A stretch of DNA of 64,000 bases from the NCBI RefSeq assembly GCF_029784165.1, contig NC_073696.1, positions 22,699,530-22,763,529 on the forward strand. The letters run 5' to 3'. The first letter of the stretch is position 1. Every line of letters starts with the position of its first letter. Origin of the DNA: Wyeomyia smithii. Its lineage: Eukaryota; Arthropoda; Insecta; Diptera; Culicidae. The position numbers were made by a program, and so were the translations under genes. Below, piece after piece: positions 36,705-47,114 of the stretch. The notes under the pieces are model-generated. The model worked only from the letters and a program-made list of their open reading frames with translations, ran no database searches and was not told where the DNA came from.

Positions 36705-37600
36705 TAACGGTCTCCCAATCTCACTCGATTTTCTCAGAGATGGATGGACCGATTTTCATGAAACTTATTGCAAATGACAGGTCTAGTTGTCCCATAAGAC
36801 CCTAATGAATTTTATTGTAATCGGATTTTTAGTTCCGAGGTTATGTATCAAAATGTGAAAATCACAAAACTTCATTATCTCAGAAACTACACAACCGATT
36901 TGAACAAAATTGGTATCAAAAGAACGGGCTTGTTTTTTGAACAATTTGTGAAATAATTTTATAATGATTGGACATGTAGTTCAAAACTTATGCAAAGAAA
37001 CGTGTTTCAAACACTGTTTAAACTCACTCACTTTTCTCAGAGATGGCTGGACCGATTTTCACAAAATTAGTGTCATATGGAAGGTCTTATTGCCCCATAA
37101 GACCCTATTGAATTTTATTGTTATTGGACTTTAACTTTGTCCGTTATGTATAATAATGTGAAATCAGGCTATGACAAGAAACATGTTTCTAAGACTGTTT
37201 GAACTCACCCACTTTTCTCAGAGATGGATTGACCGATTTTCACAAAATAAGTTGCAATAGAAAGGTCGAGTTGCTTGATAAAACCCTATTGAATTTTATT
37301 ATAATCGGTTTGTAACTTTGTCTGTTATGTATCAAAATGTAAAAGTTATGAAACTCCATTATCTCAGAAACTACACAACCGATTTGAACAAAATAGGTAT
37401 CAAATGAAACCCTTGAATAACGAATTTTATGATGATTGAACATGTAGTTTGAAGGTTATGAAAAGAAAGGTGTTCAGAAAACTTTATCAAATTCACTCGT
37501 TTTGCCAAAGATGGCATCACTGATTTATACAATCTTAGTTTTAAATTTAAGGTTTAGTTGTTTTATGACAAATTGACAAAATCGAAAAAATGCTGCTCTA
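36705..37600 (+). repeat. Left arm of inverted tandem-repeat array
   Basis: Units of roughly 185 and 305 bp each begin with a variant of ttttctcagagatggctggaccgat (near 36730, 37033, 37215, weaker at 37500). They continue with caaatgaaaggtctagttg, a cataagaccctattgaattt stretch and atctcagaaactacacaacc. The same units occur reversed at 38880-40420. Simple TATG repeats precede the first unit. No coding capacity is apparent. Confidence 0.85.
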
Positions 37601-38879
37601 AAGCTCATAATAGTTGCCCTAGAATGTAAAAAATTCTAAAATTATCTATAATTAATCTATAAATTCTATAATAAGCTATAATTTTTCATTTTTTCTTAGT
37701 TTGACCTTCGGGGCAACATTTGTGTTGACCAGTGTAATCGGACTTTTATTTTATCCATTATGTGTTGAATTGTAAAAATATTGAAAATCTCTTCTTTTAA
37801 AGGTTACACGACTTGTTTAAAGAAAACAGGTGTCGCAAATTCGGATTTCAAAATGAAGTATGAGGTTGATTCCTGGTCTCTGAGCATCATCCCGGGTACT
37901 GGATAACTCACATTGGGTAATGTTTGTCCCTTTTAGACTGGTAGAACCCGGAAGCTCCAGGACTGGTAGAAGCCGGAAGCTCCAGGTTTCAAGAACAGGA
38001 ACCCATATTGTTTGGTATTTGGCCATTCATTAGATGCCTCTCAGAAACGATCAGTAATATCAACTTCGTTAAAGAATTTCAATTTCACTGATAAGATCAT
38101 TCAAATTAATGTATAAGGAACAACATTTAATTATACATTATTTGAAATCTACTGACTAACGTTGACTTAAAGAATTTGAATATTTAAAGGCAGTATATGA
38201 GTACAGATCGATTATACCACAATCAAAAACAAAATCGCATCATATAGTTGAAAGAATGTATATGTATATGTGTTAATTTATATTTATATCGTCGGTATCG
38301 TGCAACACTGGCACAACTCAAAAACCTAAATTAATCCACCTAGCGGTCAGACTCAGCCTTTCTCATTCAAACTTATTATTTGTAAAAATAGATTTACATG
38401 AATGCTTAAATCCAATAAATGTTTATCCACTCTTTGGGTTCTTAAATATTGATGTTGTAATTAAAGTATAAAATATGAAATTTGACGTAATGTTAGTACT
38501 TAAGAAATAGCGAAATAAAAGCAATGACTCTTAATTTCGAACAATTCAATCACGAGCGATGCCGGGAACGTTCAGATAGTACGATACCACATTTAAATCA
38601 TGTTGAGGCCATATATATTGATCGAAGCAGGTAAAGTGTTGAATAGTCTTTGAATTTCTTTTCTTTCTAAAACTTTTAAACAGCATATCAAATTGTTATG
38701 AAGTTTGTTATTTGTAAGTTTGAGAGATGACTCATTTGTATGACACTAGTTATGTTCAAATAAGTCGTGTAATACTTGAGATAATAGACTTTCGTTGTTT
38801 TACAAATTAAAACATAACGCTTGCTTAAGTTTGATTACAATCAAATGAAAAGGTAACGTATGGGGCAGCCAAACTTTGA
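37601..38879. other. Spacer between the inverted arrays
   Basis: AT-rich DNA. It includes an 18-20 bp imperfect direct repeat (agaacccggaagctccaggactgg then agaagccggaagctccagg) near 37943-37986, and at 38319-38400 an arm that is repeated inverted at 42590-42667. No gene recognised. Confidence 0.5.
38319..38400 (+). repeat. ~80-bp inverted-repeat end, partner at 42590-42667
   Basis: Starting at cctaaattaatccacctagc and running through agcctttctc and aaaatagatttac, this arm matches the reverse complement of 42590-42667 with few differences. It may be one terminus of a 4.3-kb composite element or of separate small elements of one family. Confidence 0.7.
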
Positions 38880-40435
38880 AACCACGTGTTCAATCATAAT
38901 TCATCAGTTAACCCTTAACTAGCCCGTTCATCTGATATCAATATTGTTCGAAGCGGTTGTGTAGTTTCTAAGATAATGAAGTTTCGTGATTTTCACATTT
39001 CGATACATTACAGACGAAGTTACAGTCCGATTACTGCAAAATTCAATAGGGTTTTATGAGGTAGGTAGACCTTTTATTTGATACTAATTCTGTGGAAATC
39101 GGGTCAACCATCTCTGAGAAATATGAGTGAGTCCAAGTAAGTTGTCTTGGAATAAGTTTCTTTTCATAGCTGGATTTCACATTTTTAAACATAACAGGCA
39201 AAGTAATAATCCGTTTGTAAAAAAAATCATTAGGGTCTTATGGGGCAACAAGACCTTTCATATGACACTAATTTTATAAAAATCGGGCCAGCCATCTCTG
39301 AGAAACATGAGTGAGATTAAATAGTCTCCAGAACACGTTTCTTTCCATAACTTCTGAACCACATGTTCAATCTTCAAAAAATTCAAAAGTTAAGGGTTTT
39401 TAAGGTAGCCCGTTCATTTGAAACTAATTTCAATCAAATCAGATGAGTGGTTTCTGAGATATTGATGTTTCGTGATTTTTACACTTTGATACATAACCTC
39501 TAAACTAGAAATCAGATTACAATAAAATTCAGTAGGGTCTTATAGGGCATTAATTTCATTGAAATCTATTCGGTCAGACCATCTCTGAGAATAGTGAGTG
39601 CGAAAAAAGGTGCACATACACACGTACACACCCACACACAAACATATACACCTATACATTCTTATATGCAGAAAATGCTCGATTCGTCTAACTGAGTCGA
39701 GTAGTATATGTCATTCGACCATTTAGATCAGTTTTCTACCTTTTAATTAGCCAGTGATCGTTAGGAGGAAGTCAATATGTTTACTTTCATTATGTGATTT
39801 CACATTTTCTAAACAACGGACAAAGTTACAATCCGATTGCAATGAAATTCAATAGCAACCTAAGGGGCAACTAGACCTTTCATTTGACACTAATTTTGTG
39901 AAAATCGGTTCAGCCATCTTTGAGAAAAATTAGTGAGTTTAAACAACCTTAGGATAACTTTTCTTTACATAACTTTTGAACCATATGTTCAATCATTACG
40001 AAATTCAAAAGTTAAGGGTTCTGAAGACCGATCCCGATCATTTGAAACCAATTTTATTAAAATCGGTTGTTTGGTTTCTGAGATATTGATGTTTCGTAAT
40101 TTTTACATTTTGATACATAACCTCTAAACTAAAAAATCCGATTACAATGAGATTCAATAGCAACCTATGGCGCAACTAGACCTTTCATTTGCAATTAATT
40201 TTATGAAAATCGGTCCAGCCATCTCTGAGAAAAGTGAGTGAGAAAAAAAAGTTGCACATACATACACACACACTCACGCACATACACACATACATACATA
40301 CATACAGAAAATGCTCAGTTCGTCGAAAGGGGTCGAGTGGTATATGACACTCGGCCACTGGGACCACTTTTATACCTTTGGTTTTTCCAGTGATTGCTAT
40401 ACCTTTCTAGGAGAAAGGCAAAACATACTTTACGA
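38880..40435 (-). repeat. Right arm of inverted tandem-repeat array, two element ends
   Basis: The same units as at 36705-37600 in opposite orientation. Two places look like an element end. Each has a CA-rich run (gtgcacatacacacgtacac near 39610; cacatacatacacacacact near 40255) followed by cagaaaatgctc and ttcgtc, a gagtcgagt or ggtcgagtgg stretch and a cagtgatcg or cagtgattgc stretch, at about 39780 and 40430. Two tandem copies of one element therefore seem to be present. Confidence 0.8.
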
Positions 40436-40645
40436 ACTAATTTAATTTTTTGTCATATTGACTTACATTTTAAGTTTAGTAAAGCGGGCAATGTATGTAG
40501 TTTCGCGGGAATGGGAAGATGAACGGGAATAGAAGGTGTGACTAGAATTAGAAAAAAATTCCCTCGTCCACACGGGACACGAACCCGCAATCTCCGTTGT
40601 CTCCGGCAAGGTGTTTTGGCCAATTAAACTACTGGGTAAGGGTAA
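40436..40645 (-). repeat. tRNA-derived SINE, head plus body
   Basis: Minus strand: an A-box-like TAGTTTAATTGG (40631-40620) and B-box-like GGTTCGTGTCC (40585-40575) form the head. The body follows, with cacaccttctattcccgttc and cgcgaaactacatacattgc, ending near ttagttcgtaaagta (40436). The body is repeated at 41970-42130 in a rearranged form, and related heads occur at 19755-19850 and 55690-55770. Non-autonomous; it would need a LINE reverse transcriptase. Confidence 0.75.
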
Positions 40646-41970
40646 CTCTTCCTAAGACCAATGTCGAATCACCCTCTACTATTGTGTTCCCGCATCTCAG
40701 CACGCCGCGACGAAACTGCACACACTGCCCTGTGGAAGTTTATTTCTGTCAACTGAGAGAGTGGTCTCTTTACGCACACCAGCGTTGCTAAACGAGCGAG
40801 AAGCAAAACATATCCACTCCTTTCTGCTCGAGACTAAGATGTGTGCTACGCTTCTCCAGTCGTTCGCACACACACTTTCGAGAAACTCTTTATTATCCAT
40901 GCATTTGCCAGAGCAGCAGCCAGCATACAGCCGCTCGCGAATTCTCTTTTGCTTTTTTACTCACGCCAAATACGCGAGTACTCGAATAAGAGTACTTGAC
41001 TAGGAGTGCTTGAAAAAATGTGCCCGAAAACGAAAATGCTTCGTTCACCGACTCACGCATGCGGCTTGTCCATCGCTAAACTGATGCCAAGCAGTTTTGC
41101 ATCGTGCACCGACGAGCGAAAGTGGGGTGATAAATCTATATAGAATCGCATGCTTGAACTTGTATGATATTCGACCACCTACTCGCAGTGATGCCACAAT
41201 TTCAACTGTATTTCGAATCTCAGAAAATCACCTTGGTGGTATTTCAATCTGTATAAATATCTGCATATGTACTGTACATATCCCTCGAAATAAAAACACA
41301 ATTATGCACACGTTTATGCGTAACATATAAATATAATGTAACCTCCAATACGCTCAATAGCATTTGAGTTCTTTTTCGATTTTCAACTATATCGAAAAGT
41401 TTGTTTCGCGATCCACGAAAATCAAAAAAAAAAAAAAAATCTGTATAGTTCTGTACTATTTCCAGAAAATCTGTAATCTGTATATACAGATATCTGTATA
41501 AAAAATACGCAAAAATCTGTATAAGTACTGAAAAATCTGTATATGTGGCATCCCTGCCTACCCATCGAAATATTTTTTTCGCCACTCCGCTTTGTCGTAC
41601 CTTGTCACTCCGTATCGTCATAATGCGTCTTGACGGTTGTGCTCGCGAGAAAGGGAGGTACACGCGAGTGGGAAAGTACGCGAGCGAGAGTGCGTGTCGG
41701 CCTATGAGAAAACTCGCAAGCATCAACGCTCGGTAGTGTGAAATGAAAAAAGGAAAAGAGAATGAGAAACAGTACGACAGGAGTATCTCTAGTGTGAGAT
41801 TTCGGTAGCGGCGAGAACGCCACTTGGAGTATCGCATGCTTTTTGCGAGCGAGTTTAACAACGCTGGATGTATAATGACTTATTATATCTACAGCGGCGC
41901 AAGCGATAAGACACGTCAGTTGGTGGCCAACTCCCATTAAAGGCGTATCACGGAAGAGCTCCGTTGTGCT
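40646..41970. other. Stretch without recognised gene; ctgtat-rich repeat patch
   Basis: No exon recognised. Around 41435-41545, and more weakly near 41250-41280, the motif atctgtata recurs about eight times beside a poly(A) run at 41426-41441. Open frames here on the minus strand (for example 41244-41861) have no known domain. Confidence 0.45.
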
Positions 41971-42125
41971 AATTTTACTTTACGAACTAATTTCATTTTT
42001 TGTCATATTGACTTACATTTTAAGTTTAGTAAAGCGGGCAATGTATGTAGTTTCGCGGTCACACCTTCTATTCCCGTTCATCTTCCCATTCCCGCGAAAC
42101 TACATACATTGCCCGTTTTACTAAA
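41970..42125. repeat. Rearranged SINE body forming a palindrome
   Basis: 41970-42058 repeats the SINE body of 40436-40530 in the same orientation. A 31-base arm (42028-42058) is then inverted at 42092-42122 with a single mismatch, around a 33-base spacer. The spacer reads as the reverse complement of the corresponding piece of the 40436-40645 copy. The result is a strong potential hairpin. Confidence 0.85.
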
Positions 42126-42234
42126 ATCAAAAAACATAGTTTCTAGAAAAACGCGTTTGAAAAATTTGCGTCAAAAATTTATTTTTCGATTTTCAAGAAA
42201 ACTTTGAAGTTTAAGATTACCAATCTTTATTAAA

Positions 42235-42400
42235 CACCTTTGGGTCTATTATGCACATATTACGTGCTCACTTTGTCCAAGTTAAAACCTTATTTTTACT
42301 AACTTTATGAAGAAATTTCGATTTGTGCAGCAAAGGCACTTCTACTCAAAACTCTGGAATTTTTGTGATTTTCGAAATGGGATATCGTGTGATGAAACTT
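42235..42400 (+). repeat. Dispersed ~165-bp direct repeat, partner at 45630-45790
   Basis: Shares with 45630-45790, in order, tctattatgcacatatta, aaaccttatttttactaact, ttgtgcagcaaaggcacttyactc-like and ctctgga. Diverged but collinear; no coding content. Confidence 0.75.
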
Positions 42401-42589
42401 AACAGTATTTCGCATCGTTTGCCATCAAAAACTCAAAAATGCAAAATTTTAAGTTGTGCCAGTCTTGCACAAAGCCGATGATATGTTAAATTTAAATGTT
42501 CGGTATAGTTGTGCTGTTGGCTACCAAAAATTTGTTGTTTAAAATGAATAACAAATCCAGCAGAAATAATCAAGGTGTATTTTTTAAGT

Positions 42590-42667
42590 GTTGGAGTAAA
42601 TCTATTTTAACAAATTATAAGTTCGAAGGAGAAAGGCTGGGTCTCACCGCTAGGTGGATTAATTTAG
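42590..42667 (-). repeat. ~80-bp inverted-repeat end, partner at 38319-38400
   Basis: The reverse complement of this segment matches 38319-38400 over its length, including the stretch around cgctaggtggattaattta. It directly adjoins an RTE fragment on its right. Confidence 0.7.
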
Positions 42668-42810
42668 GTTTTTGTAGATAGGACAGATAACCCCATCCTT
42701 CCACTCCTCCGGCAGCTGTTCGGTATCCTAATTTTTGACAATCAGTGGATGTTGGAACTCGGCCAACTTGTCCGGGTTAATTTTTGCCAGCCGATTTCCG
42801 TTGCCTCGTC
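42668..42810 (-). mobile_element. RTE-clade LINE fragment
   Basis: On the minus strand it reads DTEQLPEEWKDGVICPIY just before the reverse-transcriptase core, the same region as in the 53086-55683 element (DTEQLPENWKEG near 54300). About 140 bp only. Confidence 0.75.
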
Positions 42811-43107
42811 TGACAACTTCTGCCGTTAGCCGCATGAAAAGCTCAGCGCACTACGATGAACCTTTCGATCTGTCAGAAACGTCACAGATAGTAGAAGTGC
42901 GCGCCGACTCGTAAGTTGAATAAATAATTTAAAACTTGAGCCTACATGTGCAAAGGTGAATGTGTTCAAAACTAATAGTACGAAATTGTATAGCTTGAAA
43001 ATGCGAAGAAGCCATTATTGTTAACTGTTTAAATAATAGAATAAGTAAAAGGTCGAAATGGGCCTTTATTTTACTACCGGTCTTTTTCCGGAGTCGTCCC
43101 CGTGGAG

Positions 43108-43260
43108 TGGTCCCCGTGGCTCTGTGGTTAGCGATGTCGGTCGGCTAGCTCTCCCACACGGTTGTGATATCGGGTTCGATTCCCGATCGAGTCAAGGAAC
43201 TTTTCGAACGAGTGCGCGTAGTGTTCGGCGACGTAGGATTGCTTCATTCGCGCAAGATTA
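43108..43260 (+). repeat. tRNA-derived SINE, copy with a different 3' part
   Basis: The head is almost identical to the copy at 46834-47100 (tggtccccgtggctctgtgg, gcgatgtcggtcggctagc, B-box GGTTCGATTCC at 43173-43183) through gatcgagtc. After about 43200 the sequence differs, so this copy is truncated or belongs to a subfamily with another body. A partial copy of the first bases (gtccccgtgga) precedes it. A segment around 42840-43060 to its left is unremarkable. Confidence 0.8.
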
Positions 43261-43559
43261 AACCATGATGGGCACCAGCAGCAAGTATTGTTCACAACGG
43301 CAAGTTTTGGGCACATCTTCGCACTAGGTAGTTTTTCGCATTGATGTTAGCGCTAGGTTCTAGGTACTGACGTCAGTGATGTCCGAGCAGTGCCGATCAT
43401 GCTGGATGGATGCTGGAAAAAGGTAGTGTGCTGATACCCAGCAGAGAAGAATATCTTTTCCTATAGTAGCTTAGACAAACGATTTTATGCGAACATGCCG
43501 GTTGCGAGATTTCCACTGGTTACCCGAAACGTAAAAGCTTGCTCCACAATGTCTAACGT

Positions 43560-44640
43560 TTGCGTTAAATTTTTTTTTTTCGGATGGTGATAAAAAAAAC
43601 TAAGACAGATGGTTGAGTTCGATAAATTTCCCATAGAAGATATTTACACTGGCATACCTGCCAAAAAGTACTACGCCTTTGCGAGCGGCCTTCGGACAAC
43701 TAACCGGAACATTCACCATGGCGGACGAAAACATGAGTTCTCTCTTCGTTTTATTTATCAATTCCGCCTCAGTTTTCGCGATGAAATTGTTGAAGTAGAT
43801 CTTACGCTCCATGTTTGCCCAGAAATTCTCGATGGGACGCAGGAAGAGGACATTGTGCGGTTTCGTCAACTTGGGTATCACAGCGATATTCAACCACTCC
43901 ATCTCCTCCAACGATCGCTTCGAGTAGTAGACCGACGCCAGATCCAGCCAGAACACCGCGTTTTCACCCTTATGATGTTTCTTAGAGAACGGCGGCACTT
44001 TGTACTATAAATTTCTTCGTTTACGGCCAGCCCGTAGCGAAAGAAAAGCGGCTTTGACACCCCCTGCTCTCTGATTATCAGCCACAGCAGCACATTCCTG
44101 GGGAACTGGGTGTGTAAGATGAACTTCACCTCGGAGCTCACTTCCTTCGTGGGGAAGTAAAATACGAAGTGCCCTGCCAGTCATTGCCATCCAAAGTGAA
44201 ATAAGTCTCGTCGTCCAAAATCGACTGCGTCATTGTCTGCAGCTCCGAGACCAGTGGACGGGACTGCTGCTTCCTGACATGTATGCCCATGTTCGTCAGG
44301 TACTTTTTCACTGTTTGGCCAGTTGTACCGACCTCCCGGTCAAGAGCACGCAGCGATTTAGCTACTTTTTTCCTCGGTATTCCTCTTCCGCATCCTTAGG
44401 AGCTTCTTGTTGCTCAGTGTCGTTGGCCGTTCGAAACTGGACTTGCTCTGATTGTTGTCTAACGATGCTAAGATGTTGTAGAGGCCGGAACAGGCGTATT
44501 CGCGGTCCACAAAGTGTCGCACAAAGTTCTTTGAACTTCTGAACGGAGCAGTTGTTTTCATCATCACGGTTAGAGTTCGACAGATAGAGCTGTAAATTTT
44601 TTTCTGCTGACTCATGAGTTACTATGATTGATGCTACACG
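43560..44640 (-). pseudogene. Tc1/mariner DD37E-type transposase, broken
   Basis: Minus strand, N- to C-terminal. The DNA-binding region (44615-44358) includes NFVRHFVDREYACSGLYNI. The first catalytic aspartate is in DDETYFTLDGNDW near 44230-44195. PRNVLLWL lies near 44100. The second aspartate is in FWLDLASVYYS near 43950-43920, and the final acidic residue is in LRPIENFW near 43835. I count 37 residues between that D and E, the DD37E spacing described for a mosquito transposon group. At least two frameshifts (near 44150-44350 and 43990) stop it from making a whole enzyme. Terminal repeats were not recognised. Confidence 0.88.
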
Positions 44641-44649
44641 GGCAGTTCC

Positions 44650-46230
44650 GTCAATGCGTGTGGAGGTAAACCCATGAAAAATCGGTAATTTTTGTCCATT
44701 TTTTCAAAGCAAACGTTACCAATCAGCCTGTATATTTTTCATAGAGTTGATGATCAGTCCAATTCTCGCTGCTTTCCTATCCAGAGATACGAATTCCTCT
44801 TTTAAATCAGTTTTGTTGGGAAACCGTGTGCAAGCGTAATTTACCACAACTTTTTGCGTATAACTGAACCGTACGTCATATTGAATTCTATGAACACATG
44901 ATGAGTCTGCTAGTTTACTTCTCTGAACTTGTCAAGATTTTGACGCAAGGTGAACCTAATAACCGCACTAGTACTCAGTCAGTCGAAGGAAACGGGTTTC
45001 AAACTCCCGATTTTTGATCAACGTCGGCAGTATCAGGAGGCTCCAAAAGCTGCTTAAAATAGTTTTTCTACTCTAGATAGATATGACCAAGTACAATTAT
45101 GACTATCGATAAGTAAGGAAAATGTTTTTATCGTTTCCAAATCGATTGAAGTCAATTCAGTTATTGCAGTACGAAAAACAAGGAGAGATAGCGGTTTTGG
45201 AAAGAGGCAACACATCGATTAAACAGTGTTCCGAGAAGTACACTGAAATCGACAGCCTCAACCTAATAGGTAGAACATCCGTTGATATGATAATTAAGTT
45301 AAAACGAGAATGTCTGCTCGTTATGGAAGGCCATTCTAAGAAAAATTAGATCGAATGCACTTAATATAAAGCTAATTGCTATGATGTCCTAGACTAGTAG
45401 TCCAATTTATTCTAATTTTGGTCAGCCAATCTCCGTTTCAAAGTTTATTTTTTCGTATAGAACAGCTTTGAATTTGTTATTCAACTAAAAAACGTTTGTT
45501 CAGTTAATTATTGAATAGGACTTATTTCATTGATGAAATTTTCCTTTTAAAAATGACTATGTGTATATTTTGGCACTTGAGCACTTTTCGCATGTTTGGC
45601 GAGAAATTGCTGAACTGAATGAAACTCTGTTGATCAAAGATCTATTATGCACATATTATGAGCACGTTTTACAAGTTTAAACCTTATTTTTACTAACTTT
45701 ATGAGAAATTTCGGTTTGTGCAGCAAAGGCACTTTTACTCATTACTCTGGATTTTTTTTGGGAATTTGGGACGATATGCTAATTGAAAATAATCCGGAGC
45801 ACGTTCGACAATTAACAAGGTTTGCACCATGCGATCTTTTTCTATCAAGAGTAGTTATAGTACGAAGACATCAAAATGAAAATTTATTTTAACTGTAACC
45901 AGCAAGCAAATGAAACGAAATAAAATAGTTATATTTAAAACTAGTTGTCATACCTGTGAAGATCCTCACTTTTATGCATACCAAATTTTTTGCTTTTCGT
46001 TACACCATTTGCTGCAATGATAAGGGTAAGTACATCACACAGTGATTTTAAAACTGAGTTGAAGCAAAATTACGGCCACAAAATCGCAATTGGATGTGGA
46101 TACGGTTTGTATTTGCAACACTAGTGACGAGAAGTTCAACCACACGTTGTATAGTATTCTTTTAATGATCGAGGGTAAATAGAAACCAGTTGAAAATCAC
46201 GAAGTGATAGACTTGCTACAATGTTGATTA
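44650..46230. other. Stretch without recognised gene
   Basis: AT-rich. The open frame 45122-45349 (+, 75 codons) has a plausible amino-acid mix but no known domain. 45630-45790 is the partner of the direct repeat at 42235-42400. Confidence 0.4.
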
Positions 46231-46234
46231 GACC

Positions 46235-46660
46235 ATAAAGCCCTATTTAGAGTTCCAAGCGAAATTAAAATCTCATACAAAATGTTCATTTTTTTCACGC
46301 TCGTGAAAAATGCAACCTGCAAAAATTTCACTTCGCTTGGAACTGTAAACAAATTCGATCCAGCGAAATCGAAGGTTGTGGATATCATCTTTTTCACTTG
46401 GGTTGATTTATTTCACGCATGCAAACGCTAGTGAAAAAAGCAGTAGCAAGCGAAAACTTGCGTGCGTCAGTTACAGCCAATTTTCGCTTCGCTCGGAGTG
46501 TAAACTCGTGAATTTCGCTTCACTTGAACTGTAAACTGCAGGCTGGTGAAATACCTGCGTGTTCCATAAACGGGTTTTCACGACAGATTTCGCAAGCGAA
46601 AATTTACGCTTTTTCAATTGTCCAATTTTTCACTTCGCTTGGAACTGTAAACTATGCTTA
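46235..46660. mobile_element. Foldback-like element rich in ttcgcttggaactgtaaac
   Basis: The left edge gagttccaagcgaaatt and right edge acttcgcttggaactgtaaac are inverted. Inside, variants of cacttcgcttggaactgtaaac recur in both orientations (near 46330, 46495, 46520, 46640). Non-coding. Looks like a MITE with internal reiterated ends; exact edges unsure. Confidence 0.6.
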
Positions 46661-46833
46661 ATCTAGGAAAATTTACTCGTTACCATGGCAATTCCATATC
46701 ACAGAAGGTGATAATTAAAATGTAAGAAAAAACTCGTAACACTTTTGTTAAGTTCTGCCGAAGCTTGCTTTTTCACTCCTTTATCGTAGTTTTTGAATGT
46801 TTAAAGGTAAACTTTTAAATAAGTAATACGTAC

Positions 46834-47100
46834 GTTATAGTGGTCCCCGTGGCTCTGTGGTTAGCGATGTCGGTCGGCTAGCTCTCCCACACGGTTGTGA
46901 TATCGGGTTCGATTCCCGATCGAGTCGAGGATCTTTTCGAGCTGGAAGTTTTCTCGACTCAGCACTGGGGCACGGTGTATCGTTGTACTTATCCTACACA
47001 TGCAAAATGTGCCAAAAAACAATATCGATAACGAATTCTCTCAACTAATCTAGTTGATCGAGACCGCTATTAGCCCCTAGGCTAAGCGTGCGATATTGTT
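46834..47100 (+). repeat. Complete tRNA-derived SINE with 14-bp TSD
   Basis: The head runs from about 46840 with the B-box GGTTCGATTCC at 46906-46916. The body follows (ctcgactcagcactggggca, cttatcctacacatgc), ending in a region with ctagttgatcgagac and gcccctaggctaagcg. Perfect 14-bp copies of taagtaatacgtac flank it at 46820-46833 and 47101-47114, the target-site duplication made by LINE-driven insertion. The intact duplication suggests a fairly recent insertion. Confidence 0.92.
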
Positions 47101-47114
47101 TAAGTAATACGTAC

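Noticed and set aside
41244..41861. 205-codon open frame on the minus strand
   Set aside because: No domain, passes through a poly(A) run and the ctgtat-rich repeat patch; probably chance.
43108..43200. A true tRNA gene
   Set aside because: Nearly identical sequence is repeated at 46840 with a SINE body and target duplication, and the acceptor stem does not pair.
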